In this document: in pieces, positions 24,922 through 32,422 of the stretch
How the letters are laid out: every line of letters begins with the position of its first letter
How positions within the stretch are numbered: position 1 is the first letter of the stretch
Source: Acetatifactor muris
Lineage (GTDB): Bacteria; Bacillota; Clostridia; Lachnospirales; Lachnospiraceae
Assembly: GCF_024623325.1 (NCBI RefSeq)
Contig: NZ_JANJZD010000028.1
Coordinates: 1-64,000, forward strand
Direction: 5' to 3'
Length of the DNA stretch: 64,000 bases
Notes under the pieces: model-generated
Database searches by the model: none
The model's input: only the letters and a program-made list of their open reading frames with translations
What the model was told of the DNA's origin: nothing
Translations under genes and position numbers: made by a program

Positions 24922-24950
24922 TTGACTATAGTCATTAACGTGACTATAAT
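24922..24950 (+). promoter_or_regulatory. promoter and operator of the first LCP-sortase module
   Basis: TTGACT and a consensus TATAAT are spaced by 17 bases. An inverted repeat TATAGTCA / TGACTATA (24927-24934 and 24941-24948) fills the spacer and overlaps the -10 box, so a dimeric repressor is likely. The leader to the start codon at 25073 is about 115 bases. Confidence 0.75.
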
Positions 24951-25072
24951 ATAACGAAGAACGCTTTCAAAACGGGCGGATCAAAACATATGTTTTCACA
25001 ATATGGTATTTGGCTGAATATCTGATCTAAGGAGAACGACAGGAGGCTTTCAGGCGGGGAGGGAATGGGCGG

Positions 25073-26161
25073 ATGAGTGGAAAAGAAAAGAAGGAAAAGA
25101 AAATCCGGCGTATCCTGATGAGAGTTTTTCTGGGGATTGCGGTATTGATTTTCACGGGAGCCATTGTTTTTCTGGTCACGCAGATATCAGGGAAGAACAG
25201 TCTCTACAGTCATGCGGACAGCGGAGAAATGATGGCCAAATTGAGTGCTCTGGCCATAGAACTCGGCGGTACGGTTGAAGAAGAGGAGGAAGACGAGGAC
25301 TGGCAGTCAGGCGATATCCGATATAATGGAATCCACTATCGCTATAATGAAGACATTCTGACTTTTCTGTTTCTGGGAATTGATAAGATGAGCGAAGTTG
25401 CACCTGTGGAAGACGCCATCGACGGAGGGCAGTCGGATGCTGTATTTCTGTTGGTGCTCAACCCGCACAGCGGGGAAATTTCTGTCATTGGAATCCCCAG
25501 GGATACTATGACGGATGTGGAGATATATGACGAGAAAGGTGTATACTGGGGCACTGAGAAAGCGCAGCTGTCAATTCAGCATGGGTATGGAGACGGGGCA
25601 GAGCTCAGCTGTGAACGGAGTGTGAAGGCAGTGTCGCGACTGTTCTATGGCTTGCCCATACACGGCTATTGCGCTGTCAATATGGGGGCAATTCCTTTCA
25701 TCAATGATGCTGTGGGAGGAATTGAACTGAGTGCAGTGGAAACAATGAACTATCCTGAATTCAAGATCAAAGAGGGAGAGACAATTCATCTGGAGGGGAT
25801 GGAGGCATATTATTACCTGCGCAGCCGTGATACAGACAGCTTTAACAGCGCGGGCAGACGTCTGGAAAGGCAGAAGCAATATCTGACGGCATATGCTTCC
25901 GCTGCTATCAGCGCAGTGAAAGAGGATCTTACATTTCCGCTGACGTTGTACAATACATTGAGTAAGTACATGGTAACAGATATCGGGGTAGATGAGATCA
26001 GCTATCTGGCCGGTCAGGCTGCGGGATATCATTTTTCGGAAGAAAGTCTCCGTTCCCTGCAGGGAGCGACAGTGCAGGGGGAAATCTATGAGGAATTCTA
26101 TCCGGATGAGCAGGCATTGTACGAATTGATTCTGGAAGTATTTTATGAGGAAGTAGAGTGA
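25073..26161 (+). CDS. LCP (LytR-CpsA-Psr) family protein, copy 1
   Basis: The 362-residue protein has a basic cytoplasmic tip, one membrane helix (about 14-36) and an extracellular LCP domain: FLFLGIDKM (about 100-108), DGGQSDAVFLLVLNP, VIGIPRDTM, then INDAVGGIELSAVE, MEAYYYLRSRDTD and the Arg-rich GRRLERQKQYL. LCP enzymes transfer polyprenyl-linked wall polymers onto peptidoglycan. The second key Arg pair is present, so the protein looks active. It leads a three-gene module with a sortase B gene 13 bases downstream. About two thirds of residues match copy 2 at 29554. Confidence 0.92.
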   Translation: MSGKEKKEKKIRRILMRVFLGIAVLIFTGAIVFLVTQISGKNSLYSHADSGEMMAKLSALAIELGGTVEEEEEDEDWQSGDIRYNGIHYRYNEDILTFLFLGIDKMSEVAPVEDAIDGGQSDAVFLLVLNPHSGEISVIGIPRDTMTDVEIYDEKGVYWGTEKAQLSIQHGYGDGAELSCERSVKAVSRLFYGLPIHGYCAVNMGAIPFINDAVGGIELSAVETMNYPEFKIKEGETIHLEGMEAYYYLRSRDTDSFNSAGRRLERQKQYLTAYASAAISAVKEDLTFPLTLYNTLSKYMVTDIGVDEISYLAGQAAGYHFSEESLRSLQGATVQGEIYEEFYPDEQALYELILEVFYEEVE

Positions 26162-26174
26162 CGGGAAAGAGGAT

Positions 26175-27080
26175 ATGAAAAAAAGTAAAAAACAGCTAAT
26201 TGTAAAAATTGTTCTGGGAATGGCAGGACTGGTGGCGGTATTTTTCCTGGGCAGGGGAATCAGCCATCTGCTGTATGGAGGCTCCGGAGAACCGGAGGAT
26301 TTACAGGCCAGTGCCGACGAGAATCTGCCTCCGCCGAAAGCGGCGTTGACAGAAGAGGAGCTGGAAGCGCTGTTCCGTTCTGCCAAGGAGAGTGCTACTG
26401 CATCTGGCGTCGGAGAGGATGGGGTGGACGAAGAACCGGATGCAGATCAGGAACCGGACGAAGATACACAGACGGAAAGCGAAGAGGCGCCCCCGGAAGA
26501 GGGAGCGATTGACTTCGAATATCTGAAGACACTGAACGAGGATATTTATGCCTGGATTACGGTTCCAGGCACTATTATTGATTATCCCATTTTACAGCAT
26601 CCCACAGATGACAGCTATTATCTGCATCATAATCTGGATGGTTCCTATGGGTATCCGGGCTGTATCTATACGGAAAGTCTGAATACAAAAGATTTTGAGG
26701 ATCCGAATACAGTAATCTACGGTCATAATATGAAAGCAGGAACCATGTTTGCGGAATTACATAAATTTGAGGATGGAGAGTTTTTCAGCGCCAATGATGA
26801 AGTTGTGATTTATCTGCCGGAAAAGACACTGCATTATCAGATTTTTGCAGCTTATGTCTATGATGACAGACATCTGCTGTACAGCTTCGATTTCTCGGAT
26901 GAGGATGTGTATGCCTCTTATCTGAAATCCATCTATGATATCAGAGATATGAGCGCAAACATCAACAGAGAAATTACGGTAACGGAGGAAAATAAAATTA
27001 TTACGCTGGTAACCTGTATGCCGGGAGAGGCCAATGCAGAGAAAAGGCTGCTGGTACAGGCGGTGCTGCAGGAAGAGTAA
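26175..27080 (+). CDS. class B sortase, copy 1
   Basis: The 301-residue protein has an N-terminal membrane anchor (about 9-34), a highly acidic, variable linker (about 75-112), and a class B sortase domain: DIYAWITVPGTIIDYPILQ, then the catalytic His184 (YGHNM), Cys281 (TLVTC) and Arg291 (KRLLVQ). Sortases cut a C-terminal sorting motif between Thr and Gly and attach the protein to peptidoglycan or pili. It is sandwiched between an LCP gene and a small secreted protein ending in PKTGEF, its likely client. Confidence 0.93.
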   Translation: MKKSKKQLIVKIVLGMAGLVAVFFLGRGISHLLYGGSGEPEDLQASADENLPPPKAALTEEELEALFRSAKESATASGVGEDGVDEEPDADQEPDEDTQTESEEAPPEEGAIDFEYLKTLNEDIYAWITVPGTIIDYPILQHPTDDSYYLHHNLDGSYGYPGCIYTESLNTKDFEDPNTVIYGHNMKAGTMFAELHKFEDGEFFSANDEVVIYLPEKTLHYQIFAAYVYDDRHLLYSFDFSDEDVYASYLKSIYDIRDMSANINREITVTEENKIITLVTCMPGEANAEKRLLVQAVLQEE

Positions 27081-27098
27081 GATACTGTATAAAATGGT

Positions 27099-27124
27099 AT
27101 TAATACCGGGATTCCGGTATCAAT
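27099..27124 (+). promoter_or_regulatory. conserved hairpin in the leader of secreted protein 1
   Basis: ATTAATACCGG and CCGGTATCAAT pair over 11 positions with one mismatch around a GATT loop. In copy 2 the stem is identical and the loop is GAAA. There is no T run, so an RNA stability or processing element is more likely than a terminator. Confidence 0.55.
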
Positions 27125-27126
27125 AT

Positions 27127-27139
27127 ATAGAAACCAAAC
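27127..27139 (+). repeat. left 13-bp inverted repeat around secreted protein 1
   Basis: ATAGAAACCAAAC here is the exact reverse complement of the sequence at 27789-27801, and the same pair flanks copy 2. Confidence 0.8.
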
Positions 27140-27167
27140 TAAATTTTCCAAAGGAGGACAATGTCCA

Positions 27168-27737
27168 ATGAAAAAATTATATGCATTATTGATGGCCGGC
27201 GTCATGACCGTGGCAATGGCTGTACCTGTACTGGCAGCACCCAGCCGCGAGGCATCTGCACCTGCTGTCAGCGAAAGCTATTCTTCCGATGCCAAGGGTG
27301 CAACAGATCTTGGTTCTACTATTGGATTGGGAGCAGCTAATACCAGTGCAAAGACAATTGAGAACAAGGCAGTGGCAGAGGAGGTTGTAAATGTAACTTC
27401 CAACGCAAAGGTTCTGAGAGATCTGGGTGTGTCTGCAAATGCAAAATTAAAGGCAATGGTTGACGTAAGCTATTCCGGAACCATTCCTGCAGGCGGCGTA
27501 CAGATTCCTTTTGATGTAAGCGGCATCGCGAAGAAAGGTGACCTGGTTTATATTCTTCACAGAAAAGATTCCGTAGAAGGCAAGCCCTGGGAAGTAGTTG
27601 GCCAGGCTGTTCTGGGCGATAATCTGTCTGTAACCGGAACCTTTACTTCTTTTTCACCCGTGGCATTCATGGTAGTGGATTCCGCACAGGCTCCTGCTGC
27701 GACAGGTGTCAAGGCTCCCAAGACCGGTGAGTTTTAA
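27168..27737 (+). CDS. small secreted protein ending in PKTGEF, copy 1
   Basis: The 189-residue product has a clear signal peptide (MKKLYALLMAGVMTVAMAV, cleavage after VLA). The mature part has a Ser/Ala-rich stretch and then a compact, beta-rich domain (about 75-165; IPAGGVQIPFDVSGIAKKGD, WEVVGQAVLGDN, FTSFSPVAFMVVDS). It ends GVKAPKTGEF. PKTG is a sortase-type sorting motif, but the hydrophobic helix and basic tail that normally follow are absent; the stop comes two residues after the motif. AAAGGAGG precedes the ATG, with a GGAC/GTCC mini-hairpin over the start. Function unknown; probably the client of the adjacent sortase. Confidence 0.88.
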   Translation: MKKLYALLMAGVMTVAMAVPVLAAPSREASAPAVSESYSSDAKGATDLGSTIGLGAANTSAKTIENKAVAEEVVNVTSNAKVLRDLGVSANAKLKAMVDVSYSGTIPAGGVQIPFDVSGIAKKGDLVYILHRKDSVEGKPWEVVGQAVLGDNLSVTGTFTSFSPVAFMVVDSAQAPAATGVKAPKTGEF

Positions 27738-27757
27738 AATTAATAATTTTATTTAAT

Positions 27758-27771
27758 GATCATGCATGATC
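27758..27771. repeat. 14-bp perfect palindrome after secreted protein 1
   Basis: GATCATGCATGATC lies 20 bases beyond the stop and is preserved at the same place after copy 2 (32219-32232), while the bases around it differ. Confidence 0.6.
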
Positions 27772-27788
27772 TGAAATAGTATTCCATC

Positions 27789-27801
27789 GTTTGGTTTCTA
27801 T
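27789..27801 (-). repeat. right 13-bp inverted repeat around secreted protein 1
   Basis: GTTTGGTTTCTAT is the exact inverse of 27127-27139. Confidence 0.8.
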
Positions 27802-27829
27802 CTGCGGGGATGCCATGCATTCTCCTGAA

Positions 27830-27870
27830 AACAGATGCTGCAAATGTTGCAGAGGCAGCATCTGTTTTTT
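27830..27870 (+). terminator. terminator of module 1
   Basis: AACAGATGCTGC and GCAGCATCTGTT form a perfect 12-bp stem with a 13-base loop and a run of T. Confidence 0.9.
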
Positions 27871-27998
27871 CATCATTTTCTAATCAGTGGACAGTTGATT
27901 TGTACAGATATTTTCAGAGTTCAGGTGCTTTTATTACAAAAAGGGAAATCTGGCCGTCAGGAACGGTATATAGACAGTTAGATAAGACGGGAGCAAAT

Positions 27999-28799
27999 AT
28001 GAATTACAGGGAAGAGTACGAACTGGAAATCGATTTGAGAGATTTATTTTTTGATATAGTATATCAGTGGCGGATTATTTTGCTGGCTGCAGTAATTCTG
28101 GCCGTGGCTGCAGGGGCATATGCAGTCAGAAGTAATATTGTCAGTCAGTCAAAGGAAGCTTTGATGGCAAAAGAGCAGCAGATGCACGAAAGTGAACAGC
28201 CGGATGAAAGTACAATGACGGAATCGGGGGCTCCGGAGGAAATACAGAAATTAAGTATCGTGAAATATGCTGTGCTGGGATTCCTGGGAGGGGTCTTCGG
28301 GGCGGTATTTCTGTATGGAATATCGTACATACTCAGCGATAAAATCCGTGGAGAGAGAGAACTCAGGGAAAGGTATGGATACTATCTTCTGGGAACAGTG
28401 CCTAAGGCGCAGAAAAAAAGGCTTCTGTCAGGAATTGATTCCTTCCTTCAGAGACTGGAGGCGGGAGCCGGACAGGTTGCGGAAGAGGAAGCTTATGGGA
28501 TCATTTCTGCAAATATCAGGAATCTGGCTTTGGAAAACAGTACGATTCTGGTGACGGGAACTGTGGAGAGCGGTAAGCTGAAAAAGCTTATAGCTCAGAT
28601 TATGGCGCGGACAGAAGGCGTCACTTTGGTGGAAGGTGCGGATATGAATGTTACAGCCAGTACCCTGGAAAGACTGGCTTCCTGTGACGCTGTGATTCTG
28701 GTGGAGGAACGGGATATGTCCCGCCGGGCAAGAATTCACAGAGAACAGGAGAGTGTTGCCATATTGAAGAAAACGGTAGTGGGGTATGTAATGCTGTAG
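27999..28799 (+). CDS. Wzz/YveK-like polysaccharide co-polymerase (chain length determinant)
   Basis: The 266-residue protein starts MNYREEYELEIDLRDLFFDI and has a first membrane helix (about 25-45), a very short, Gln/Glu-rich extracellular part (about 50-85) and a second helix (about 93-115). The cytoplasmic domain ends in a P-loop-less Rossmann-like region, with STILVTGTVESGK and SCDAVILVEERDM resembling the BY-kinase fold but with no Walker A lysine pattern. This is the Wzz/CapA type that partners with capsule kinases and sets chain length. The extracellular domain is much reduced compared with typical Wzz. GGGAG precedes the ATG at 27999. Confidence 0.72.
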   Translation: MNYREEYELEIDLRDLFFDIVYQWRIILLAAVILAVAAGAYAVRSNIVSQSKEALMAKEQQMHESEQPDESTMTESGAPEEIQKLSIVKYAVLGFLGGVFGAVFLYGISYILSDKIRGERELRERYGYYLLGTVPKAQKKRLLSGIDSFLQRLEAGAGQVAEEEAYGIISANIRNLALENSTILVTGTVESGKLKKLIAQIMARTEGVTLVEGADMNVTASTLERLASCDAVILVEERDMSRRARIHREQESVAILKKTVVGYVML

Positions 28800-28848
28800 A
28801 GAACTTTTACAGATATTTTTATAGCGACTGTCTTTTTTTATTCCCAAA

Positions 28849-28884
28849 AAGTTCGCCTTAGTGACATGTAAGGCGAACTTTTTT
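28849..28884 (+). terminator. terminator after the Wzz-like gene, also left end of a 347-bp element
   Basis: AAGTTCGCCTTA and TAAGGCGAACTT form a perfect 12-bp stem around GTGACATG, followed by TTTT. Confidence 0.88.
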
Positions 28885-29197
28885 CATAACTTTGTTTATT
28901 TTATACCTTTCAGCAGTACATTGCAAGCAAAATCTGATTTTTTTCTTTTTTTGGCAGTTTTTCTGTTTTTACAGAAAACATATTATTTTTTACAGCATAT
29001 CGCATAAACAGAGACTGTATACAACCATAAAGGCATCGGTAGTTCTGTCTGATGAATCTTTGAAATCCATTTTCCGAATATTTTATTCTGCTTTATTCTG
29101 ACCTCTCCGTAGGAATTTCAATCTTTTTATAAGTTCAGGTTATAATCCCACAACCCAATTGGCAGAAAAGTTCGCCTTACATGTCACTAAGGCGAAC
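28851..29197. mobile_element. 347-bp element with 32-bp terminal inverted repeats (invertible segment or MITE)
   Basis: The first 32 bases (28851-28882) are the exact reverse complement of the last 32 (29166-29197); each end is itself a hairpin with GTTCGCCTTA / TAAGGCGAAC arms. The loop reads GTGACATG on the left and CATGTCAC on the right, confirming true inversion. The interior is AT-rich, has a second hairpin (TTTTCTGT / ACAGAAAA at 28969-28988), a promoter-like site pointing right, and no reading frame of note. No recombinase is adjacent. It could be an invertible promoter segment, a miniature transposable element, or two copies of a terminator cassette. Confidence 0.6.
29117..29146 (+). 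promoter_or_regulatory. promoter inside the 347-bp element, facing module 2
   Basis: TTCAAT and a consensus TATAAT are spaced by 18 bases. The site lies 20 bases inside the right repeat and reads toward the small XRE gene and module 2. Confidence 0.5.
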
Positions 29198-29247
29198 CAT
29201 TTGAATGTATAAAGAACAGGAAATGTGCATACGAAAGGAAAACGACA

Positions 29248-29466
29248 TTGATAGATTATCAGCCTTTCTGGAAGACATTGAAGAAATCGGGAGAATCCAC
29301 CTATACCCTGATCACCAGACACAGGATCTCCAGTGCCACAGTGGACAGGCTCAGGAAAAACAAGCCAATGAACACAACCACGCTGAACGATCTGTGCAGG
29401 GTACTGGAATGTACTCTGGAGGATGTAGCGCGCTATGTGCCGGACGGAAGGGAGAAGGAGGGCTGA
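29248..29466 (+). CDS. small XRE-type (Cro/C1) regulator
   Basis: The 72-residue protein is a single helix-turn-helix of the YozG-like type: LITRHRISSATVDRLRKNKP for the HTH, then MNTTTLNDLCRVLECTLEDV and a short tail. The start is TTG at 29248 with AAGGA eight bases upstream. It sits between the 347-bp element and LCP copy 2, 87 bases before the latter, so it is a candidate regulator of module 2. Module 1 has no equivalent. Confidence 0.8.
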   Translation: MIDYQPFWKTLKKSGESTYTLITRHRISSATVDRLRKNKPMNTTTLNDLCRVLECTLEDVARYVPDGREKEG

Positions 29467-29553
29467 CAGCGGAAGAAAACTGTGGGGCTGAACGCCGGAT
29501 ATTTCAAATCAGATCACATGCGGCAGATATTCGGGAAAGGAGGAGTGCACCGG

Positions 29554-30633
29554 ATGAGCGCAAAAAGGAAAAAAGAAAAACAGATCCGGTATATTCTGGT
29601 GAAAACATTACTGGGGATGGTGGTATTTATCTTCACAGGAGCGGTGATTTTCCTTGCTCTGCAGATATCCGGGAAAAACAGGCTTTACAACAACGCGGAT
29701 AACGGAGAGATGCTGGCCGCCCTGAGCGGTCTGGCTGTAGAAATGGGGGAGACCCAGGAAGCGGAAGAGGACTGGCAGTACGGCGATATCCGTCACAACG
29801 GTATTCACTACCGCTACAACGAAGACATCCTGACCTTTCTGTTCCTGGGAATCGACAAGATGAGCGAGGTGGGAGAAGTGGAAAGTACGTCGGACGGAGG
29901 ACAGTCGGACGCCATCTTCCTGCTGGTGCTCAATCCTCATAATAAGGAAATGTCCGTGATTGGGATCCCCCGGGATACCATGACAGAAGTGGAAATGTAT
30001 GATGTAAACGGGGCATACTGGGGGACGGAGAAGGCCCAGCTGGCCATCCAGCACGGCTATGGGGACGGAGCCCAGATCAGCTGCGAGCGGAGCATGAAAG
30101 CTGTATCACGGTTGTTTTACAACCTGCCTATCCACGGTTACTGTGCCATCAATATGGGGGCGATTCCCCTGATCAACGACGCCGTGGGGGGAATCGAACT
30201 GCAGGCTCTGGAGACATTGGATTTTAAAGATTTCCGGATAAAAGAGGGAGAGAGCATCCGTCTGATGGGAATGGATGCCTATTACTACTTACATAACAGA
30301 GACATAACCAGCTTTAACAGTGCGGGAAGGCGGCTGGAGAGGCAGAAACAATATCTGACTGCATATGCCGGTGCAGCTGTTGACAGGTTAAAGGAAGACA
30401 TCACCTTTCCTGTGAGCCTGTACAATACCCTGAGCAGATATATGGTGACAGACATAACAGTGGACGAGATCAGTTATCTGGCCATGCAGGCGGCAGGGTA
30501 CGAATTTTCGGGAGAAAATCTGCATTCCCTGAAAGGAGCTACTGTGCAGGGGGAAACCTACGAGGAGTTCTATCCGGAGGAAGCGGCTTTGTATGAGCTG
30601 ATACTGGAAGTGTTTTACGAGGAAGTGGAGTGA
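29554..30633 (+). CDS. LCP (LytR-CpsA-Psr) family protein, copy 2
   Basis: This 359-residue paralogue of the protein at 25073 has the same layout: basic tip, membrane helix (about 14-37) and LCP domain with FLFLGIDKM, DGGQSDAIFLLVLNP, VIGIPRDTM, INDAVGGIEL, MDAYYYLHNRD and GRRLERQKQYL. One visible difference is YLHNRD where copy 1 has YLRSRD, which changes an arginine of a conserved LCP motif and may affect phosphate binding. AAAGGAGG lies upstream of the ATG at 29554. The in-frame codons further upstream have no such site. The sortase gene starts 1 base after its stop. Confidence 0.92.
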   Translation: MSAKRKKEKQIRYILVKTLLGMVVFIFTGAVIFLALQISGKNRLYNNADNGEMLAALSGLAVEMGETQEAEEDWQYGDIRHNGIHYRYNEDILTFLFLGIDKMSEVGEVESTSDGGQSDAIFLLVLNPHNKEMSVIGIPRDTMTEVEMYDVNGAYWGTEKAQLAIQHGYGDGAQISCERSMKAVSRLFYNLPIHGYCAINMGAIPLINDAVGGIELQALETLDFKDFRIKEGESIRLMGMDAYYYLHNRDITSFNSAGRRLERQKQYLTAYAGAAVDRLKEDITFPVSLYNTLSRYMVTDITVDEISYLAMQAAGYEFSGENLHSLKGATVQGETYEEFYPEEAALYELILEVFYEEVE

Positions 30634-30634
30634 G

Positions 30635-31537
30635 ATGAAGAAGGATAAAAAACAGCTGATTCTGAAATTGATATTAAGTGCTGCAGGCCTGGTGGCGGTA
30701 TTTTTCCTGGGGAAAGGCCTGAGCTATCTGCGGTATGGGGGGTCCGGGGACCCGGGAGAAGGGCAGGAAGAGACAGACGGAATGCTGCCGCTGCCGAAAG
30801 CGGCTCTGACGGAAGAAGAGCTGGAAGCGCTGTTCCGCACTGCAAAAGTGAACGCGATTGCCCAGGCCGGGGGAGAAACAAAAGAAGGGGAGGCAGCCCC
30901 GGAAGAGAAGGCAGAAGGAACAGGGGAGACAAAAGAGGAAGAAGGGGAGTCCCCGGAGGGCGGGGAAATCGACTTTGCCTATCTGAAGACACTGAATGAA
31001 GATATTTACGCCTGGATAACGGTTCCGGGGACTGTCATTGACTATCCCGTTTTACAGCATCCCACGGATGACGCCTATTACCTGCACCACAATCTGGACG
31101 GTTCGTACGGATATCCGGGGTGCATTTACACGGAAAGCCTGAATGCAAAGGATTTCACAGATCCGAACACGGTAATCTACGGCCACAATATGAAGGCGGG
31201 AACCATGTTTGCCCAGCTGCATGAATTTGAAGACAGGGACTTTTTTGATGCCAACAGGGAGGTGCTTGTGTATCTGCCGGAAAAAACTCTGTGTTATGAG
31301 ATTTTTGCGGCGTATGTGTATGATGACAGGCATCTTCTTTACAGCTTTGATTTTTCGGATCAGGAAGTTTACGCTTCTTATCTGAAGTCCATCTATGACA
31401 TCCGGGACATGAGTGCAAATATTGATAAGGGCATTACGGTGACGGAGGAAGATAAGATCATCACCCTTGTGACCTGCATGGCAGGGGAAGCCAATGCGGA
31501 GAAGCGGCTGTTGGTGCAGGCGGTGCTGGAAGAATAA
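30635..31537 (+). CDS. class B sortase, copy 2
   Basis: This 300-residue paralogue of the sortase at 26175 keeps the N-terminal anchor (about 9-34) and the catalytic His184, Cys281 and Arg291. The Glu/Gly/Lys-rich linker (about 76-112) has diverged strongly from copy 1 while the enzymatic domain is nearly unchanged, a sign of selection on activity. The start ATG is one base after the LCP stop. Confidence 0.93.
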   Translation: MKKDKKQLILKLILSAAGLVAVFFLGKGLSYLRYGGSGDPGEGQEETDGMLPLPKAALTEEELEALFRTAKVNAIAQAGGETKEGEAAPEEKAEGTGETKEEEGESPEGGEIDFAYLKTLNEDIYAWITVPGTVIDYPVLQHPTDDAYYLHHNLDGSYGYPGCIYTESLNAKDFTDPNTVIYGHNMKAGTMFAQLHEFEDRDFFDANREVLVYLPEKTLCYEIFAAYVYDDRHLLYSFDFSDQEVYASYLKSIYDIRDMSANIDKGITVTEEDKIITLVTCMAGEANAEKRLLVQAVLEE

Positions 31538-31544
31538 ATATGGT

Positions 31545-31570
31545 ATTAATACCGGGAAACCGGTATCAAT
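31545..31570 (+). promoter_or_regulatory. conserved hairpin in the leader of secreted protein 2
   Basis: The stem is identical to that at 27099-27124. The loop is GAAA, a GNRA tetraloop, in place of GATT. Confidence 0.55.
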
Positions 31571-31572
31571 AT

Positions 31573-31585
31573 ATAGAAACCAAAC
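31573..31585 (+). repeat. left 13-bp inverted repeat around secreted protein 2
   Basis: Same ATAGAAACCAAAC as at 27127; its exact inverse lies at 32250-32262. Confidence 0.8.
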
Positions 31586-31613
31586 AAAAAATGATAAAGG
31601 AGGACAATGTCCA

Positions 31614-32198
31614 ATGAAAAAATTATATGCATTACTCATGGCAGGCGTCATGACTGTGGCAATGGCCATGCCTGTGCTGGCCAGCGGCAGCATTACAGCG
31701 CCGTCAAAACCTGCAGGCCAGGTGCCGGTCAGCGAAAGCTATTCTTCCGACGCAAAGGGAGCCGCAGATCTGGGCTCTACAATCGGTCTGGGAACAGCCA
31801 ACACCAATGCCAAAGCCATCGAGAACAAGGCTGTGGCTGAGGAAGTGGTAAATGTAACATCCAACGCGAAGGTACTGAGTGACCTGGGAGTATCCGCAAA
31901 TGCAAAGTTAAAGGCAATGATTGATGTGAGCTATACCGGAACCATCCCCGCAGGCGGCGTGCAGATTCCCTTTGACGTAAGCGGCATCGCAAAGAAGGGC
32001 GACCTGGTATACATTCTTCACAGAAAAGATTCCGTGGAGGGCAAGCCCTGGGAAGTAGTTGGCCAGGCCGTTCTGGGCGACAATCTGTCTGTAACCGGAA
32101 CCTTTACTTCCTTCTCCCCCGTGGCATTCATGGTGGTAGATTCTGCCCAGGCTGCTGCAGCAGCGGGTGTGAAGGCTCCTAAGACCGGAGAGTTTTAA
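31614..32198 (+). CDS. small secreted protein ending in PKTGEF, copy 2
   Basis: This 194-residue paralogue of the product at 27168 has the same signal peptide and the same folded domain almost unchanged. Divergence is concentrated just after the signal peptide (SGSITAPSKPAGQVPVSES). It also ends GVKAPKTGEF, then stop, without a membrane helix or basic tail. That the two copies end identically shows the tailless end is maintained and not a random truncation. Reading frames extending further upstream run through the leader hairpin and have no ribosome binding site. Confidence 0.88.
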   Translation: MKKLYALLMAGVMTVAMAMPVLASGSITAPSKPAGQVPVSESYSSDAKGAADLGSTIGLGTANTNAKAIENKAVAEEVVNVTSNAKVLSDLGVSANAKLKAMIDVSYTGTIPAGGVQIPFDVSGIAKKGDLVYILHRKDSVEGKPWEVVGQAVLGDNLSVTGTFTSFSPVAFMVVDSAQAAAAAGVKAPKTGEF

Positions 32199-32218
32199 AG
32201 CTCGTAATCTTAAGAAAT

Positions 32219-32232
32219 GATCATGCATGATC
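32219..32232. repeat. 14-bp perfect palindrome after secreted protein 2
   Basis: GATCATGCATGATC, same position relative to the stop as in copy 1. Confidence 0.6.
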
Positions 32233-32249
32233 TGAAATAAGGATCCGAC

Positions 32250-32262
32250 GTTTGGTTTCTAT
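32250..32262 (-). repeat. right 13-bp inverted repeat around secreted protein 2
   Basis: GTTTGGTTTCTAT, exact inverse of 31573-31585. Confidence 0.8.
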
Positions 32263-32265
32263 TTG

Positions 32266-32290
32266 AGGGGGGATGCCAGTCATCCCCTTT
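32266..32290 (+). terminator. terminator of module 2
   Basis: GGGGATG and CATCCCC pair around a CCAGT loop, extended by G-T and A-T pairs. A CTTT tail makes it a moderately strong terminator. Confidence 0.6.
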
Positions 32291-32422
32291 CAGAAAAAGG
32301 ACTGTCAGTGGGGGAGTGCATAAAGCGCGGAAAGGGTACCGGTGTACCGTAAATTTTGTGCGCTGCCGCAGAGACAGGAGGGAAGACCATGCAGGTATAA
32401 CCGTACAGAGGGAGTTGAGTTT

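Noticed and set aside
31494..31613. 40-residue N-terminal extension of secreted protein 2
   Set aside because: It overlaps the sortase gene and leader hairpin, and would bury the signal peptide.
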